Shown: one piece after another, positions 44,903 through 54,314 of the stretch
Numbering within the stretch: position 1 is the first letter of the stretch
Layout: each line of letters starts with the position of its first letter
Origin: Zoogloea oleivorans
GTDB taxonomy: Bacteria; Pseudomonadota; Gammaproteobacteria; Burkholderiales; Rhodocyclaceae
NCBI GenBank assembly: GCA_030157785.1
Contig: JAOAUC010000037.1
Coordinates: 62,001-126,000, forward strand
DNA length: 64,000 bases
Reading direction: 5' to 3'
The notes under the pieces: generated by a model
What the model saw: only the letters and a program-made list of their open reading frames with translations
What the model was told of the DNA's origin: nothing
The model's database searches: none
Position numbers and translations under genes: made by a program

Positions 44903-44932
44903 AACCCGGGGTTACTCCCGGGTTTTGTTTTT
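44903..44932 (+). terminator. Terminator of the nuo operon
   Basis: AACCCGGG (44903-44910) and CCCGGGTT (44917-44924) form an 8-bp stem with a 6-base loop, followed by TTGTTTTT. Confidence 0.92.
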
Positions 44933-45152
44933 ACAATTCCAATTGTTGTAGTGGACTCCATCTTTGATGAGGCTGATTGAGCTGGTTTTTTCGATGTTAG
45001 GGCGTGGCTATGTGCTTAGGCATAGGGCCTATGCCTCTGGGGCCAGGTGTTTCCTGATAGAATTCCAGTAAAGTAAAACTTGTAGCGGGATAGGTTTGGC
45101 GTCCTTCCCTTTGGTGTTGGTTTCCCGGTCTCCAAATTTTCAGTTATTACAC
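44933..45152. other. 220-base gap with a 19-bp palindrome
   Basis: No gene is seen here. The stretch holds the perfect palindrome AGGCATAGG-G-CCTATGCCT at 45018-45036 and a -10-like TAGAAT at 45058-45063 without a convincing -35. It is the likely promoter/operator of the DUF3579 gene. Confidence 0.6.
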
Positions 45153-45446
45153 ATGATTCAAAAAGTTGAAAACTTCGTGATCGTAGGCCGTACCAGTGAC
45201 GGTAAGACCTTTCGACCCAGTGACTGGGCTGATCGTCTCTGCGGGATTATGTCTGCCTTCGGTGCGGACAATCGGATGACCTATTCGCCATACGTACGTC
45301 CGGCGTGCAATCTGAAGGGTGACAAGACAGTCTTGGTCGATGCTCGCATTCACGATATTGAGCCCTTGGCATACAATTTTTTGAAGAATTTCGCCAAGGA
45401 TAACGACTTGCAGATTGAGTCGCTTCCAGACGACCATTTTGGTTAG
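45153..45446 (+). CDS. DUF3579 family protein
   Basis: 97 residues, soluble: MIQKVENFVIVGRTSDGKTF, FRPSDWADRLCGIMSAFG, SPYVRPACNLKGDKTVLVD and PLAYNFLKNFAKDNDLQIE match the DUF3579 pattern, restricted largely to betaproteobacteria. Function unknown. The ATG at 45153 fits the family; the open frame extends upstream to 45096 but without similarity. It is followed by a strong bidirectional terminator. Confidence 0.88.
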   Translation: MIQKVENFVIVGRTSDGKTFRPSDWADRLCGIMSAFGADNRMTYSPYVRPACNLKGDKTVLVDARIHDIEPLAYNFLKNFAKDNDLQIESLPDDHFG

Positions 45447-45465
45447 CCTATTGCGGTGTTTTCAG

Positions 45466-45510
45466 CGGGCACAAAAAAAAGGGGGTGTACCCCCTTTTTT
45501 TTTGTGCCCG
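45466..45510. terminator. 45-base near-perfect palindrome, bidirectional terminator
   Basis: CGGGCAC-A8-GGGGGT is followed by a GT centre and ACCCCC-T9-GTGCCCG. The arms pair over about 21 bp with one extra T. On either strand a GC core is followed by a T run, so it can stop both the DUF3579 transcript and the leftward asparagine synthase transcript. Confidence 0.93.
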
Positions 45511-45537
45511 TTTTATCTTGACGTTACAGTGGTTGCA

Positions 45538-47346
45538 TCACTTTGACTCGTCGAACTGCCAGTCAGGGGCATATGCTTGAAGCCATTGCTCAAGCATCAT
45601 GATGATCCACACCATCTCTCCATAGTAGCCCGGGTGCTCAGGTAGCCATTTTTGGTGGAGTTCTCGAAGAAACGCTGGTCGAATGACGCCTCGTTTTCCA
45701 AAAGCTTCGAGTGTTTCGGTTGCGAGTTTTCGCAAGCCCGGGTGTTTTACTGCCCAGACACCAAAAGGCAAGCCGAAGCCGTGCTTCTTCTTGGTAATGA
45801 TTTCATCAGGCAGGAATCCACGCAAAGCCTCTTTGAATAACCAGCGAAGTTTGAGTCCTTTGAGCTTCCAGTCCGTGGGTAGAGTGAGCGAGAAGTCCAG
45901 GAGTTCGTCGGAGAGCAAAGGAAATCCGACATCCACTCCGGCAAGGCGGGTTGTCCCAATTACTTTAGGCAGGTCGTTGTCCGCAAGTGTGTATTTCCAA
46001 TCGAAAGCAAGCATTCGGTTGATCAGACCTGCATCGTTGACTTCAGCCCATGTATGTCGTTGAAGTTCGGTTGGTTCGGCAGGATTCATGCGAGCCTGGA
46101 ATTTCGGCTCGAATACGGTGTCGATGCCAAGGCGAAGCAGGAGGTTATACATTTCCATCCTGTCCGGCATCGGGACAGAGGCTTGTTCAACATAGCTGAC
46201 GCCTTTTTTGACAAGAGGAATTCTGTCAAGGCCCGGCAGCCCGGAGATCGGCTCGACGAAATTGGCGCGAAGCAGGGCAGGTATGGTGTCGTACCAGCCG
46301 AATACGCGTTGTTTTGCGTACCGGGAGTTGCCACCAAAGAGTTCGTCCCCCCCATCGCCAGCAAGAAGCTTGGTGATGCCGTCTGCTTTGGCACGACTGG
46401 CGCAAATCCATGCAGGAACTGCGGATGAATTGCCGAAGGGCTGATCGTAAAAGCGAGCAACCAGCGGAATACCCTCCAGCAGATCTTCGGGTGTTACGTA
46501 GTATTCATGATGGTCCGTCTTGAAATGACGGGCGGCCAGCCGGGCATATTCCATTTCGTCGTAGCCGCTTGCATCGAAGCCCATCGAATAGGTCTTCGCT
46601 GGCTCGCCGGTTATCTGGCAGAGCATTCCTGACACCGTGGAGCTGTCTGTTCCGCCCGACAGGAATGCGCCGGTGTTGGGACCGGCATACTCGTTTTTCA
46701 CTGATTCCCGAACGATGTCGAGGAAGCGCCCTTTTGTCTCAGTCAGGTTGAGGCGCGGATTTTCATCGAAGACTGGAGTCCAGTGCTTGGCGATCTTTGT
46801 AATTCCGTTCTTCCATTCCAGGACGCTTGCCGGGCGCAGGCGCTTCACTTCCCGGAAAATCGTTACCGGTGAAGGGATCATATGGAAATAGAGATAGTCG
46901 AAAATTGCCTGGGGGTTGATGCTTCGACTGTTGAGCGGAACCGTATCGGCTCTGTCAGAAAAACCTAACTCCCCGTCCTCTTCCGCGTAGCACCAAGGCT
47001 CTGTGTCGAAGCGATCTGTCAGTAGCGTGACGGCATTTTGATGGGTATTGATGAATGCGACAGCAAAGCGTCCTTTGACCTCTCGGGCTGCATCGAGGCC
47101 TTTGCTTGTGAACAGGCTGAGCCAGGTGTGAGCGTGCTTATTGCTGCCATTGGCAAAGCGTGGAGTGCCCCGGCTGATACACAGAATGCCTTCGTGCTCA
47201 GCCAGATCGGTGGGTTGCTCTGCAGTTAAACGGCCGCCATTCCAGTTGCAGACCCATTGCTTGTCTTTGAGCTGGATGTCGAGGCCGCTGCTTGCTCCGG
47301 GCTGGGGGGTTATCAGGCGGGCGTAGATCAAGGTTTTGCTTTCCAA
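45538..47346 (-). CDS. Asparagine synthase-like amidotransferase of the polysaccharide locus
   Basis: 602 residues. The C-terminal synthetase domain has the ATP pyrophosphatase loop SGGTDSS (230-236), AGDGGDELFGGNSRY and KHGFGLPFGVW. The N-terminal half resembles the glutaminase domain (KGRFAVAFIN, LLTDRFDTEPWCY) but begins MESKTLIY: the catalytic cysteine normally at position 2 is missing. It would therefore use free ammonia or another amine donor, or be an amide-forming ligase of the EPS pathway. Start TTG with GGAG 7 bases before; a nearby ATG (complement 47357-47359) is out of frame. It lies 26 bases after the flippase gene on the same strand. Confidence 0.88.
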   Translation of the reverse strand: MESKTLIYARLITPQPGASSGLDIQLKDKQWVCNWNGGRLTAEQPTDLAEHEGILCISRGTPRFANGSNKHAHTWLSLFTSKGLDAAREVKGRFAVAFINTHQNAVTLLTDRFDTEPWCYAEEDGELGFSDRADTVPLNSRSINPQAIFDYLYFHMIPSPVTIFREVKRLRPASVLEWKNGITKIAKHWTPVFDENPRLNLTETKGRFLDIVRESVKNEYAGPNTGAFLSGGTDSSTVSGMLCQITGEPAKTYSMGFDASGYDEMEYARLAARHFKTDHHEYYVTPEDLLEGIPLVARFYDQPFGNSSAVPAWICASRAKADGITKLLAGDGGDELFGGNSRYAKQRVFGWYDTIPALLRANFVEPISGLPGLDRIPLVKKGVSYVEQASVPMPDRMEMYNLLLRLGIDTVFEPKFQARMNPAEPTELQRHTWAEVNDAGLINRMLAFDWKYTLADNDLPKVIGTTRLAGVDVGFPLLSDELLDFSLTLPTDWKLKGLKLRWLFKEALRGFLPDEIITKKKHGFGLPFGVWAVKHPGLRKLATETLEAFGKRGVIRPAFLRELHQKWLPEHPGYYGEMVWIIMMLEQWLQAYAPDWQFDESK

Positions 47347-47372
47347 AGCCAGACTCCATTAATTTCAAATAA

Positions 47373-48866
47373 TCAGGGGGCGTCGTTACGCTGCGCAGGT
47401 TGCAGAAAACGACCGAGTTTGAGTTTCGAGAGAATGTAGGCTTCAGCGCCTTGCGGCCGGCCACTTGCGAACCACAGGCCGAGAAGTATTGAGGTGTAGG
47501 ATGTTGCGCCCAGAAGAACCTCACAGAGGAAGGCCAGCATCAGTGGCAGCGACTCTGGGGGCGTGACGAGGATATCCACAAGGGCCATGGCTGCTGCCGC
47601 TACTACCGGGCGCCAGGCTACCCGAACCAGATCTGCAAGGCGCAATTCACGGACCTCATGCAGAATTACGCCCATGAAGAAGACAAGGCCGGTGGCGGCG
47701 ACTGCCAAGCGAATGTGGGCAATGTCTATTGCGCTTGCCGAGGAGAAGACAAGTCCGGCGACTGTCAGGAAGAGGATGTTCTGGATCCACACAAAAATAC
47801 TTAGCGTGCGAATCTTGCCGATTGTCACCAGCAGATAGCCGGCCGCATGAGAGATCGCGCCAAGTGAGAAAACAAGCGAGAGGGTCTGGACGAAAGGAAT
47901 CGCAGAGAGCCATTGATCTCCGAGGAGCACGAGTACTGCCCGGTCGGCGACGGAGGCCAGGCCAACGCCTGCTGGAATAGCGAGCATGGTTTGCACGGCC
48001 AAGGCCAGCAGGTAGGCGTCCCGCAGACGTTGTGCATCGTGCTTGGCGGCCACGAATGCCGGGAACAGCACTCGGCCAAGCGGCTGCAGCAGTTCTGTCG
48101 ACGGCATGGCGGATATTTCATCGGCCAGTGTGTAGGCTCCCACTGTGGAGGCGTCTGACAAGCGACCAACCAAGAAGCGGTCGAACTGTGTTTCGAAGTA
48201 GATCCCAATGGAGCGTATCAATGCCCATTGGGAAAACGACCATAGTTTCGCAAGGCGCGTCAGCGAGAGGCGGGGCCTGAACGGATGCATTATGTAACTA
48301 AGGGCGACGCCTGTTATGCGGCCAGCCAGGGCGCCGAGCGGCATTGCCCAATAGGATTCAAGCGTGATGGCGAGTGTGACCGTGACCAGGAATCCCGCCA
48401 GTCGCCTAATAAAGAAGAACCGGAAGTCGCGGGAGAAATCCATGCTTTTCTGAAAGCATACAATCCCGATGTTTTCGAAGCCACCAATGAACATGCCGAG
48501 CGCCATCAATCGTGTGACATCGGCTACCCGTGGATCCCGATAATAGTCGGCTGCAAAGGGGGCCAACAGAAACACAATTAGCGTGACGGCCATGGCTTGA
48601 ATCAGCCGGATGGTCCATGCTGTGTTGAAATCCTCGTCATCCGCATCCTTATTCTGGATAAGGGCCATATTGACGCCGAGATCGAGAAGGACGTCAATCA
48701 GCCCAACCAGCACTGATGCCATGGCGATGATGCCGAAGTCTGCCGGGGTCAGGATCCGGGCCAGAATCAAGGTGCTAAGAAGACCGATCAGACGATCGGT
48801 CCAGCGCATGGCGACCACGATAAGTGCGCTGGCGAAAATGCTCTTCTTTTTAGCGGGGGTGTTCAT
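47373..48866 (-). CDS. MOP-family polysaccharide flippase (Wzx/WzxC-like)
   Basis: 497 residues, 12-14 predicted transmembrane helices. Family features are the start with RWTDRLIGLLSTLILARILTP, PADFGIIAMASVLVGL and a long polytopic body (SQWALIRSIGIYFETQFDRF). It should move lipid-linked oligosaccharide across the inner membrane. Its neighbours are glycosyltransferases and the ligase/decarboxylase pair, so it belongs to the EPS operon. Confidence 0.9.
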   Translation of the reverse strand: MNTPAKKKSIFASALIVVAMRWTDRLIGLLSTLILARILTPADFGIIAMASVLVGLIDVLLDLGVNMALIQNKDADDEDFNTAWTIRLIQAMAVTLIVFLLAPFAADYYRDPRVADVTRLMALGMFIGGFENIGIVCFQKSMDFSRDFRFFFIRRLAGFLVTVTLAITLESYWAMPLGALAGRITGVALSYIMHPFRPRLSLTRLAKLWSFSQWALIRSIGIYFETQFDRFLVGRLSDASTVGAYTLADEISAMPSTELLQPLGRVLFPAFVAAKHDAQRLRDAYLLALAVQTMLAIPAGVGLASVADRAVLVLLGDQWLSAIPFVQTLSLVFSLGAISHAAGYLLVTIGKIRTLSIFVWIQNILFLTVAGLVFSSASAIDIAHIRLAVAATGLVFFMGVILHEVRELRLADLVRVAWRPVVAAAAMALVDILVTPPESLPLMLAFLCEVLLGATSYTSILLGLWFASGRPQGAEAYILSKLKLGRFLQPAQRNDAP

Positions 48867-48942
48867 TGATCAGGCTTGTTGGGGCGCGGTTGCTGGGTGG
48901 GCAGGGAGTTTTCCGGATGCGAGGCGCAGACGCGCTTGGCTA

Positions 48943-49914
48943 TCAGGCTTGTCCGGAGGGAGAGGCATTGTCGACCTGGGCCGCGAGTTCTGCCAGAACC
49001 TGCTCCAGAAAATCTGTTTCAGCTTGTTTATCCCGGCCGCCAGCATTGAAGCTACGGCGTACGTGCAGGCCGAAGGGCTGTCCTTGCCAGAGGGACTCCT
49101 CCCATCTGTTGGGTAGCGGTGAGCTTACCCAACTGCGCTCGGAGAAGCCGCTGTGTGTAAATGTGTCTCGACGCTTGGGGAGATAGCAATAGCGTTCGGG
49201 GAGCATGGCTTCAATAAGCCGATGCTTCCAGTCGCAGACATCGAAATCCGGGAAGTTGGCAGGGTCGATCCTGAAGACAGGTTTGGTGCATTCGGCTGAA
49301 AGCAAGGCCTGGCTTCCGAAGCGTTCGAATATGCGGACGCCTGTATCCCAGGGAATGCGTTTTCGGTTGGCAAAGTAGCCAATTCTGTCGAGCAATCCTT
49401 TGGCAGAGTTTCCTGCAACTTCGATCCTGTCCAGTTCCGGAAGAAAATCGAGTTCGAGCTTGTCGACTTTCTCCAGGTCAATGAACATGCAATGCACTGC
49501 CGGGAAGTAGCGATAGTTTCGGTTGTAACGGGGATGCCACGGTGTGCCGAAAAACCCCAGCCCGTGCTTCTCCATGTATTCCGGAATGGCATTGACCCAA
49601 TTGGGTCGAAGGATGTAAAAATCCGGATCCAGGACAAGCAAATAGCGTGTTTCGGTTTTTCGGACAAGCTCGTTCAAGGCATCTGCATGCTGGTAGCTGG
49701 CGCCAAGCGATGTTTCCCTTGAGCCCGGTTCGATCACGAACGGTCCGTGCCCGGCCGTAATGCGGTCCTTTGCATTGGCTGGTGCATTCTCTGCAATTCG
49801 CCATACCGCGCGCTGCTCGAAGCCCGGGTTCAGACGGGCCGCAAGCTGCGCGTTAAGGCTTAGCAGGTGCCCATGTCCGAATGAGACCGAGCAAATGGTG
49901 AGGCGAGTATCCAT
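48943..49914 (-). CDS. Putative GT-A-fold glycosyltransferase
   Basis: 323 residues, soluble. The N-terminus (TICSVSFGHGHLLSLNAQLA) and the segment YLLVLDPDFYILRPNW, with D96-P97-D98 in the place of the metal-binding DxD motif, suggest a family-2-like nucleotide-sugar transferase. GFFGTPWHPRYNRNY follows. I do not recognise a specific family member, so the sugar is unknown. It is the third-last gene of the leftward EPS unit, with a 76-base gap to the flippase gene. Confidence 0.65.
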   Translation of the reverse strand: MDTRLTICSVSFGHGHLLSLNAQLAARLNPGFEQRAVWRIAENAPANAKDRITAGHGPFVIEPGSRETSLGASYQHADALNELVRKTETRYLLVLDPDFYILRPNWVNAIPEYMEKHGLGFFGTPWHPRYNRNYRYFPAVHCMFIDLEKVDKLELDFLPELDRIEVAGNSAKGLLDRIGYFANRKRIPWDTGVRIFERFGSQALLSAECTKPVFRIDPANFPDFDVCDWKHRLIEAMLPERYCYLPKRRDTFTHSGFSERSWVSSPLPNRWEESLWQGQPFGLHVRRSFNAGGRDKQAETDFLEQVLAELAAQVDNASPSGQA

Positions 49915-49937
49915 GCAATGAGGCCTGGGCGGCGGCC

Positions 49938-51182
49938 TTAGACCAGCACCTCAACGACTCGGGGCTGGTCGAGAAATGCCTGTGGACTGGCACTCGCGCC
50001 GTAGGCCCCGGATTGAAAGATAACGACAAGGTTGCCGGGGTGTGCTTCTGCCAGCGGCATGCGGTCAGCAAGGATATCCAACGGCGTACACAAGGGGCCG
50101 ACAACGGAAACGACCTCACCTGCGGGTGTGCCGATCCTGTCACCAATCGCTACCGGGTAGTTCTTGCGGATCACCTGGCCAAAGTTTCCTGAGGCGGAAA
50201 GATGGTGGTGCAGGCCACCATCGGCGACGAGGAAGGTGTGACCGCGAGAGACCTTGCGATCGAGGATCTTGCACACGTAGATACCTGCCTCGCCGACCAG
50301 GTAGCGGCCCAGTTCGATGACGATCTCGGCATTCGGCAGTTTTTCTTTTGCCTCCGCCGCAATGACTGCCAGGTTCGCCGAGATGCTGCTCAGGTCCAGA
50401 CGCTGTTCGCCCGGAAAATACGGAATGCCGAACCCTCCCCCGAGATTGAGGAACTTAACCGGCGACGGGGCGCTTTCGGCGAGGCGCAGGGCTAGATCGA
50501 AACACTTGCGCTGGGCTTCGACGATGGCTTCGGGGCGCAGATTCTGGGAACCGGCAAAAAGGTGAAAACCTTCGAAGGCGAGTCCGGCCTCGCCGATTTG
50601 GGCGAGGAGTTCAGGTACCTGCTCGGCGTCGACCCCGAACTGCTTGGGACCGCCCCCCATTTTCATGCCCGAACTCTTAAGTTCGAAATCTGGATTGACG
50701 CGTACTGCGACCCGCACCGGCCAGCCGGTGGCCTGGCGGATGGCTGCCAGTTCGGAAACTTCGCGAAATGATTCGATATTGATCAGGATGCCGGCAGCAG
50801 CAGCCTGACGCAGCTCTTCGTGGCGCTTGCCGGGACCGGCAAAACTGATTTCGTGGGGATTGGCGCCGCTGTCGAGGGCGACTTTCAGCTCACGGCCTGA
50901 CGCTACGTCGATGCCGTCCACAAGGCGCGCCATGTGATCCACCACGGAGGGCATCGGATTCGCTTTCATGGCGTAGTGGATCTTGATGCCAGGCGGCAGG
51001 GCGGCACGCAGCTCGGCGACCCGGCGTGTCAGCAGTTCGCGGTCATAGGCATAGAAAGGCGTCTGGCCGATGCGGTCGGCAAGGCGGTGCAGCGGAATGC
51101 CGCCGACCATCAGCTCGCCGGCTTCAGACCGAAACTGGTCCATCGGGGCGTGCACCGGTTTCTCGCGGATCACTTCGCTCAT
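49938..51182 (-). CDS. PLP-dependent decarboxylase, exosortase A system-associated
   Basis: 414 residues of the alanine racemase-fold (fold III) decarboxylase family. PLP lysine K73 is in HYAMKAN; HLFAGSQN, NLGGGFGIPYF and ELGRYLVGEAG line the cofactor site; C365 in GPLCTPLD is the acid/base cysteine donated across the dimer; GAYGASAS lies near the end. The family resembles diaminopimelate and ornithine decarboxylases and BtrK, which decarboxylates a carrier-bound glutamate in butirosin synthesis. Its start overlaps the stop of the ligase gene (4 bases), so the two are coupled. Confidence 0.9.
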   Translation of the reverse strand: MSEVIREKPVHAPMDQFRSEAGELMVGGIPLHRLADRIGQTPFYAYDRELLTRRVAELRAALPPGIKIHYAMKANPMPSVVDHMARLVDGIDVASGRELKVALDSGANPHEISFAGPGKRHEELRQAAAAGILINIESFREVSELAAIRQATGWPVRVAVRVNPDFELKSSGMKMGGGPKQFGVDAEQVPELLAQIGEAGLAFEGFHLFAGSQNLRPEAIVEAQRKCFDLALRLAESAPSPVKFLNLGGGFGIPYFPGEQRLDLSSISANLAVIAAEAKEKLPNAEIVIELGRYLVGEAGIYVCKILDRKVSRGHTFLVADGGLHHHLSASGNFGQVIRKNYPVAIGDRIGTPAGEVVSVVGPLCTPLDILADRMPLAEAHPGNLVVIFQSGAYGASASPQAFLDQPRVVEVLV

Positions 51183-52783
51183 TGGGGCACCTTGTTTGCG
51201 TTTTCGAATTCGGTGGAAAGAGTCTTGCGGTCGATCTTGCCGTTGGGATTGCGGGGCAGGGGGCCGTCACGGGCTTCGATGACCGATGGAACCATGTAGG
51301 CCGGCATGCGTTGGCGGCACTCCGCCTGCAGGGTTGTTGCATCGAGGGGCGCGCCGTCCTTGCCGGTAGCGATCACGCAGATGGCGTGGCCAAGGGAAGG
51401 GTGGGGGACGCCAAACGCGACGCATTCGCCGACCAGGTGGGTGGAGTAGAGCACTTCTTCGACCTCGGTCGGGCTGACCCGGTAGCCGGAGGTCTTCATC
51501 ATCTCGTCGCGGCGGCCGATGAAATACAGGTAGCCATCCTCATCCCGGCGCACGGTGTCGCCCGAGAATACGGCGATTTCGGGCAGGACGAAACCTGCCT
51601 GGCGGCCGGGAGCGCTGACCGGTAGGGGCTTGAAGCGCTCTGCCGTCTTTTCGGGGTCGTTCCAGTAGCCCATGGCCACGTGTGCGCCACGCTGTACCAG
51701 TTCGCCGGGCTCGTTCGGGCCGCATTCGCTGCCGTCGTCCCGCAGCACCATTACCTCGGCGTTGGGGATGGCCTTGCCGATGGAGTCAGGGCGGATGTCG
51801 GCCTGTTCGGGCGGCAGGTAGGTAGCGCGAAAAGCCTCGGTGAGCCCATACATCAGGAAGGGCTGGGTGCGCGGCAGATGCGCGCGCAAGGCCTTGAGGG
51901 TCTCGAGGGGCATCCGTCCGCCGGTGTTGGCGAAGTAGCGCAGATGATCGGTAACTGTGTCCGGCCATTTGAGCTGGGCCAGCTGGATGTACAGCGGCGG
52001 CACGGCGGTGAGGCCGGTGACCTTTTCCTTGATCACGGCCTTGAGCACATCCTGGGGCAGCAGGTAGTTCAGCAGCACAACCCGGGCTCCGCTGTGGAAG
52101 GCCGTGGTGAGCTGGGAAAAGCCGGCATCGAAGGACAGGGGCAGGGCCGCCAGCAGGGTGTCATCCTGGGTGTTGCCCAGGTAGCTGGCGACGCTCTTGG
52201 CGCCGGTCACCATATTGCGGTGGGAGAGCACTACGCCCTTCGGCCGACCGGTGCTGCCGGAGGTGTACAGAATCGACAGCATGTCGGTGTCAATGATCCG
52301 ATGACCGGCGCGGGGCGGCGAAGCCAGCAGGTCGGCCCACAGGTGGATGCCAATGGCCTCCAGGCTGACGGGCTTGGTGCTCGGGGCCGTCAGGATGACG
52401 TGACGCAGATCGTGGCAGTGTTCGAGCGTGCTGGCGATGAGCGGGAGACGCTCGGGGGAGGTGATCAACACCCGGGCGTTACAGTCGCGCAGGATGTGGC
52501 CGATTTGTTCGGCCTTGAGAATCGGATTGACGGGTACGAAGGCGCCGCCGGCGCGGGCCGCGGCAAAACTGGCAACGACCGTCTCAATACGCTTGTCCAG
52601 GAAAATGCCGACCCGCTCGCCCCTGTCGAGGCCGAGCCCGATCAGTCCGGAAGCTATTCCGGCGACCTGGTCGTCCAGTTCGCGATAGGTGAGAGTGGTA
52701 GCCCCCGCAGTCAGGGCCGACGAATCGGGAGCCCGGGCGGCGGACGCGGTGATGAGTTCGTGGAGAAGAGTCGTATTGAACAT
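51179..52783 (-). CDS. AMP-forming acyl/aminoacyl ligase, exosortase A system-associated
   Basis: 534 residues of the ANL superfamily. Core motifs: P-loop YTSGSTGRPKG (173-183), YGLTEAF, the hinge region GYLYFIGRRDEMMKTSGYRV (in sequence near residue 430) and the catalytic lysine K516 in NPNGKIDR. It would activate a carboxylic or amino acid as adenylate and load it on CoA or, more likely here, the carrier protein encoded at 55262-55510. Translationally coupled to the decarboxylase. Confidence 0.9.
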   Translation of the reverse strand: MFNTTLLHELITASAARAPDSSALTAGATTLTYRELDDQVAGIASGLIGLGLDRGERVGIFLDKRIETVVASFAAARAGGAFVPVNPILKAEQIGHILRDCNARVLITSPERLPLIASTLEHCHDLRHVILTAPSTKPVSLEAIGIHLWADLLASPPRAGHRIIDTDMLSILYTSGSTGRPKGVVLSHRNMVTGAKSVASYLGNTQDDTLLAALPLSFDAGFSQLTTAFHSGARVVLLNYLLPQDVLKAVIKEKVTGLTAVPPLYIQLAQLKWPDTVTDHLRYFANTGGRMPLETLKALRAHLPRTQPFLMYGLTEAFRATYLPPEQADIRPDSIGKAIPNAEVMVLRDDGSECGPNEPGELVQRGAHVAMGYWNDPEKTAERFKPLPVSAPGRQAGFVLPEIAVFSGDTVRRDEDGYLYFIGRRDEMMKTSGYRVSPTEVEEVLYSTHLVGECVAFGVPHPSLGHAICVIATGKDGAPLDATTLQAECRQRMPAYMVPSVIEARDGPLPRNPNGKIDRKTLSTEFENANKVPQ

Positions 52784-52909
52784 CGGTCTGAAATGGGTTT
52801 GTCGAACTAATCGTCAGGCAAAGCCGTAGCGCGTCTGAATGATCTCAAGTCTACGGCAGGTCTGTGACGGCCTATGCGAGCTTGCTCACGCCGGAGCGTA
52901 AAGTTCTTG

Positions 52910-54166
52910 TTACGCCTTTTCCGGCAGGGAATCGAGAATACGTACGAGTTCGTCGGTACGGGAGCGCCGCGAGCAGGCGTCGGCGAGGTCGCGACGGACA
53001 CCGGTCAGTTCGCCCTTGCGCCACTTGCTCATCACATCGCTGAGCAGTTTGCGGATGGATTCTGCTTCGGCGATGTCGGCTATCCAGGGGGTTTCGAGCT
53101 TGCCCAGGAGCTCTGCCGTGTTGCTGGCGAAGTCAGTCAGGGCCAGGATCGGGCGGCCTGCGCGGGCATATTCGTAGAGCTTTGCCGGAATCTGCTTGTT
53201 GCAGGCTGCGCCTTGCAGCAGCAGCAGACCGTCCGCGCGCATCATTTCCTGCAAGGCTGTGCGATAGGCAACCATGGGCTCGATGCTGACGATGTCGTCA
53301 ATACCAAATTCTGAAAGGAGCTTGCGGTAGTAGTCGTCGCTGCCGGTGGCACGCAGGATGACTTTGAGCCGGTCTGCGGAAATCTCGCCGGCCTTCTTCA
53401 GATCACGAAGGGCAGTGAAGAAAGGCTTGGGGTCACGTTCCTGCGGGTACAGCACGCCGATGTGCACGAGGATCATCTGGCCTTCCGGGCCAAGCCGGCT
53501 GGTGTCCAGACCGCTCTCCGCATCACGGAAATTTTCTTCGTCGAAGCCGTTTTCGATGACCGCCCAGTTTTGTGCCGGTATGTCCGGATAGCGCTTTGCG
53601 TACATCTCCCGGGTGCCGTTGGTCGTGAACACCGCGCGTGAGCAATGCTTGATCAGCGATTGTTCGAGTTTGCGATGCAGCTTCCAGGTTGTCGGGTTGA
53701 CGGGATAGCCGGGCTCGGTCATCGCGTCGCGGAAGTCGACGATCAGCGGCACGCCCGACAGGCGATGCAGCGTGAGCCCGATGAGGTGGGCCGTGGCGAT
53801 CGGGTAGGTGGCGAAGATGGCCTTCGGTTTGTAGCGCCGGATCATGCTCATGCCCTTGATGACACCCATCGGCCACCAGCTGGCCCAGCGGTCGGGTTGT
53901 GCCATCCAGCGCAGGTAGCGCCCCTTGAGTGACAGGTGCCGAGCGGTATCCAGCCCGAATGCCCGTTCGACGACCATGCCTTCCGGAATTTCTCCCATCT
54001 GGTCATTGCTGACCGATTCGTAGGCGCGCGGAGCGATGGTGAGCACCATCGGTTCCCAGCCATGGTCACGCAGATAGGAGGAGAATTTCAGTGTTCGCTG
54101 GATGCCACTGCTCGTCCGTACGGGCGGGTAGTGGTAAGCGATCATCAGCACGCGTTTGTCGGTCAT
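52910..54166 (-). CDS. GT4-like glycosyltransferase
   Basis: 418 residues, GT-B fold. N-terminal RVLMIAYHYPPVRTSSGIQR with the usual glycine-containing first loop; ATYPIATAHLIGLTLHRLSG and PLIVDFRDAMTEPGY in the acceptor domain; LVHIGVLYPQERDPKPF and the nucleotide-sugar side KLYEYARAGRPILAL in the donor domain. It adds a sugar to the growing lipid-linked chain. The ATG at 54164-54166 (complement) was chosen; upstream open sequence has no similarity. A 126-base gap follows before the ligase gene. Confidence 0.88.
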   Translation of the reverse strand: MTDKRVLMIAYHYPPVRTSSGIQRTLKFSSYLRDHGWEPMVLTIAPRAYESVSNDQMGEIPEGMVVERAFGLDTARHLSLKGRYLRWMAQPDRWASWWPMGVIKGMSMIRRYKPKAIFATYPIATAHLIGLTLHRLSGVPLIVDFRDAMTEPGYPVNPTTWKLHRKLEQSLIKHCSRAVFTTNGTREMYAKRYPDIPAQNWAVIENGFDEENFRDAESGLDTSRLGPEGQMILVHIGVLYPQERDPKPFFTALRDLKKAGEISADRLKVILRATGSDDYYRKLLSEFGIDDIVSIEPMVAYRTALQEMMRADGLLLLQGAACNKQIPAKLYEYARAGRPILALTDFASNTAELLGKLETPWIADIAEAESIRKLLSDVMSKWRKGELTGVRRDLADACSRRSRTDELVRILDSLPEKA

Positions 54167-54314
54167 GGGCAACCTGCCTCTCCGGCTGCAATGGGCACCG
54201 GCTGGCGGTGCTTCATGGCAGGCTGACGGCAGCCAGAAATAATTTAATTTGAATTGGGAACGAAGTGTAACCGAGCCCCGTGCCTGGTTTTTGCCAAATA
54301 CTGCATCCGCGCCG

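Noticed and set aside
51680-52810. 376-residue plus-strand open frame opposite the AMP ligase gene
   Set aside because: Shadow of a gene with all ANL motifs intact; low-complexity Gly/Gln/Val content.
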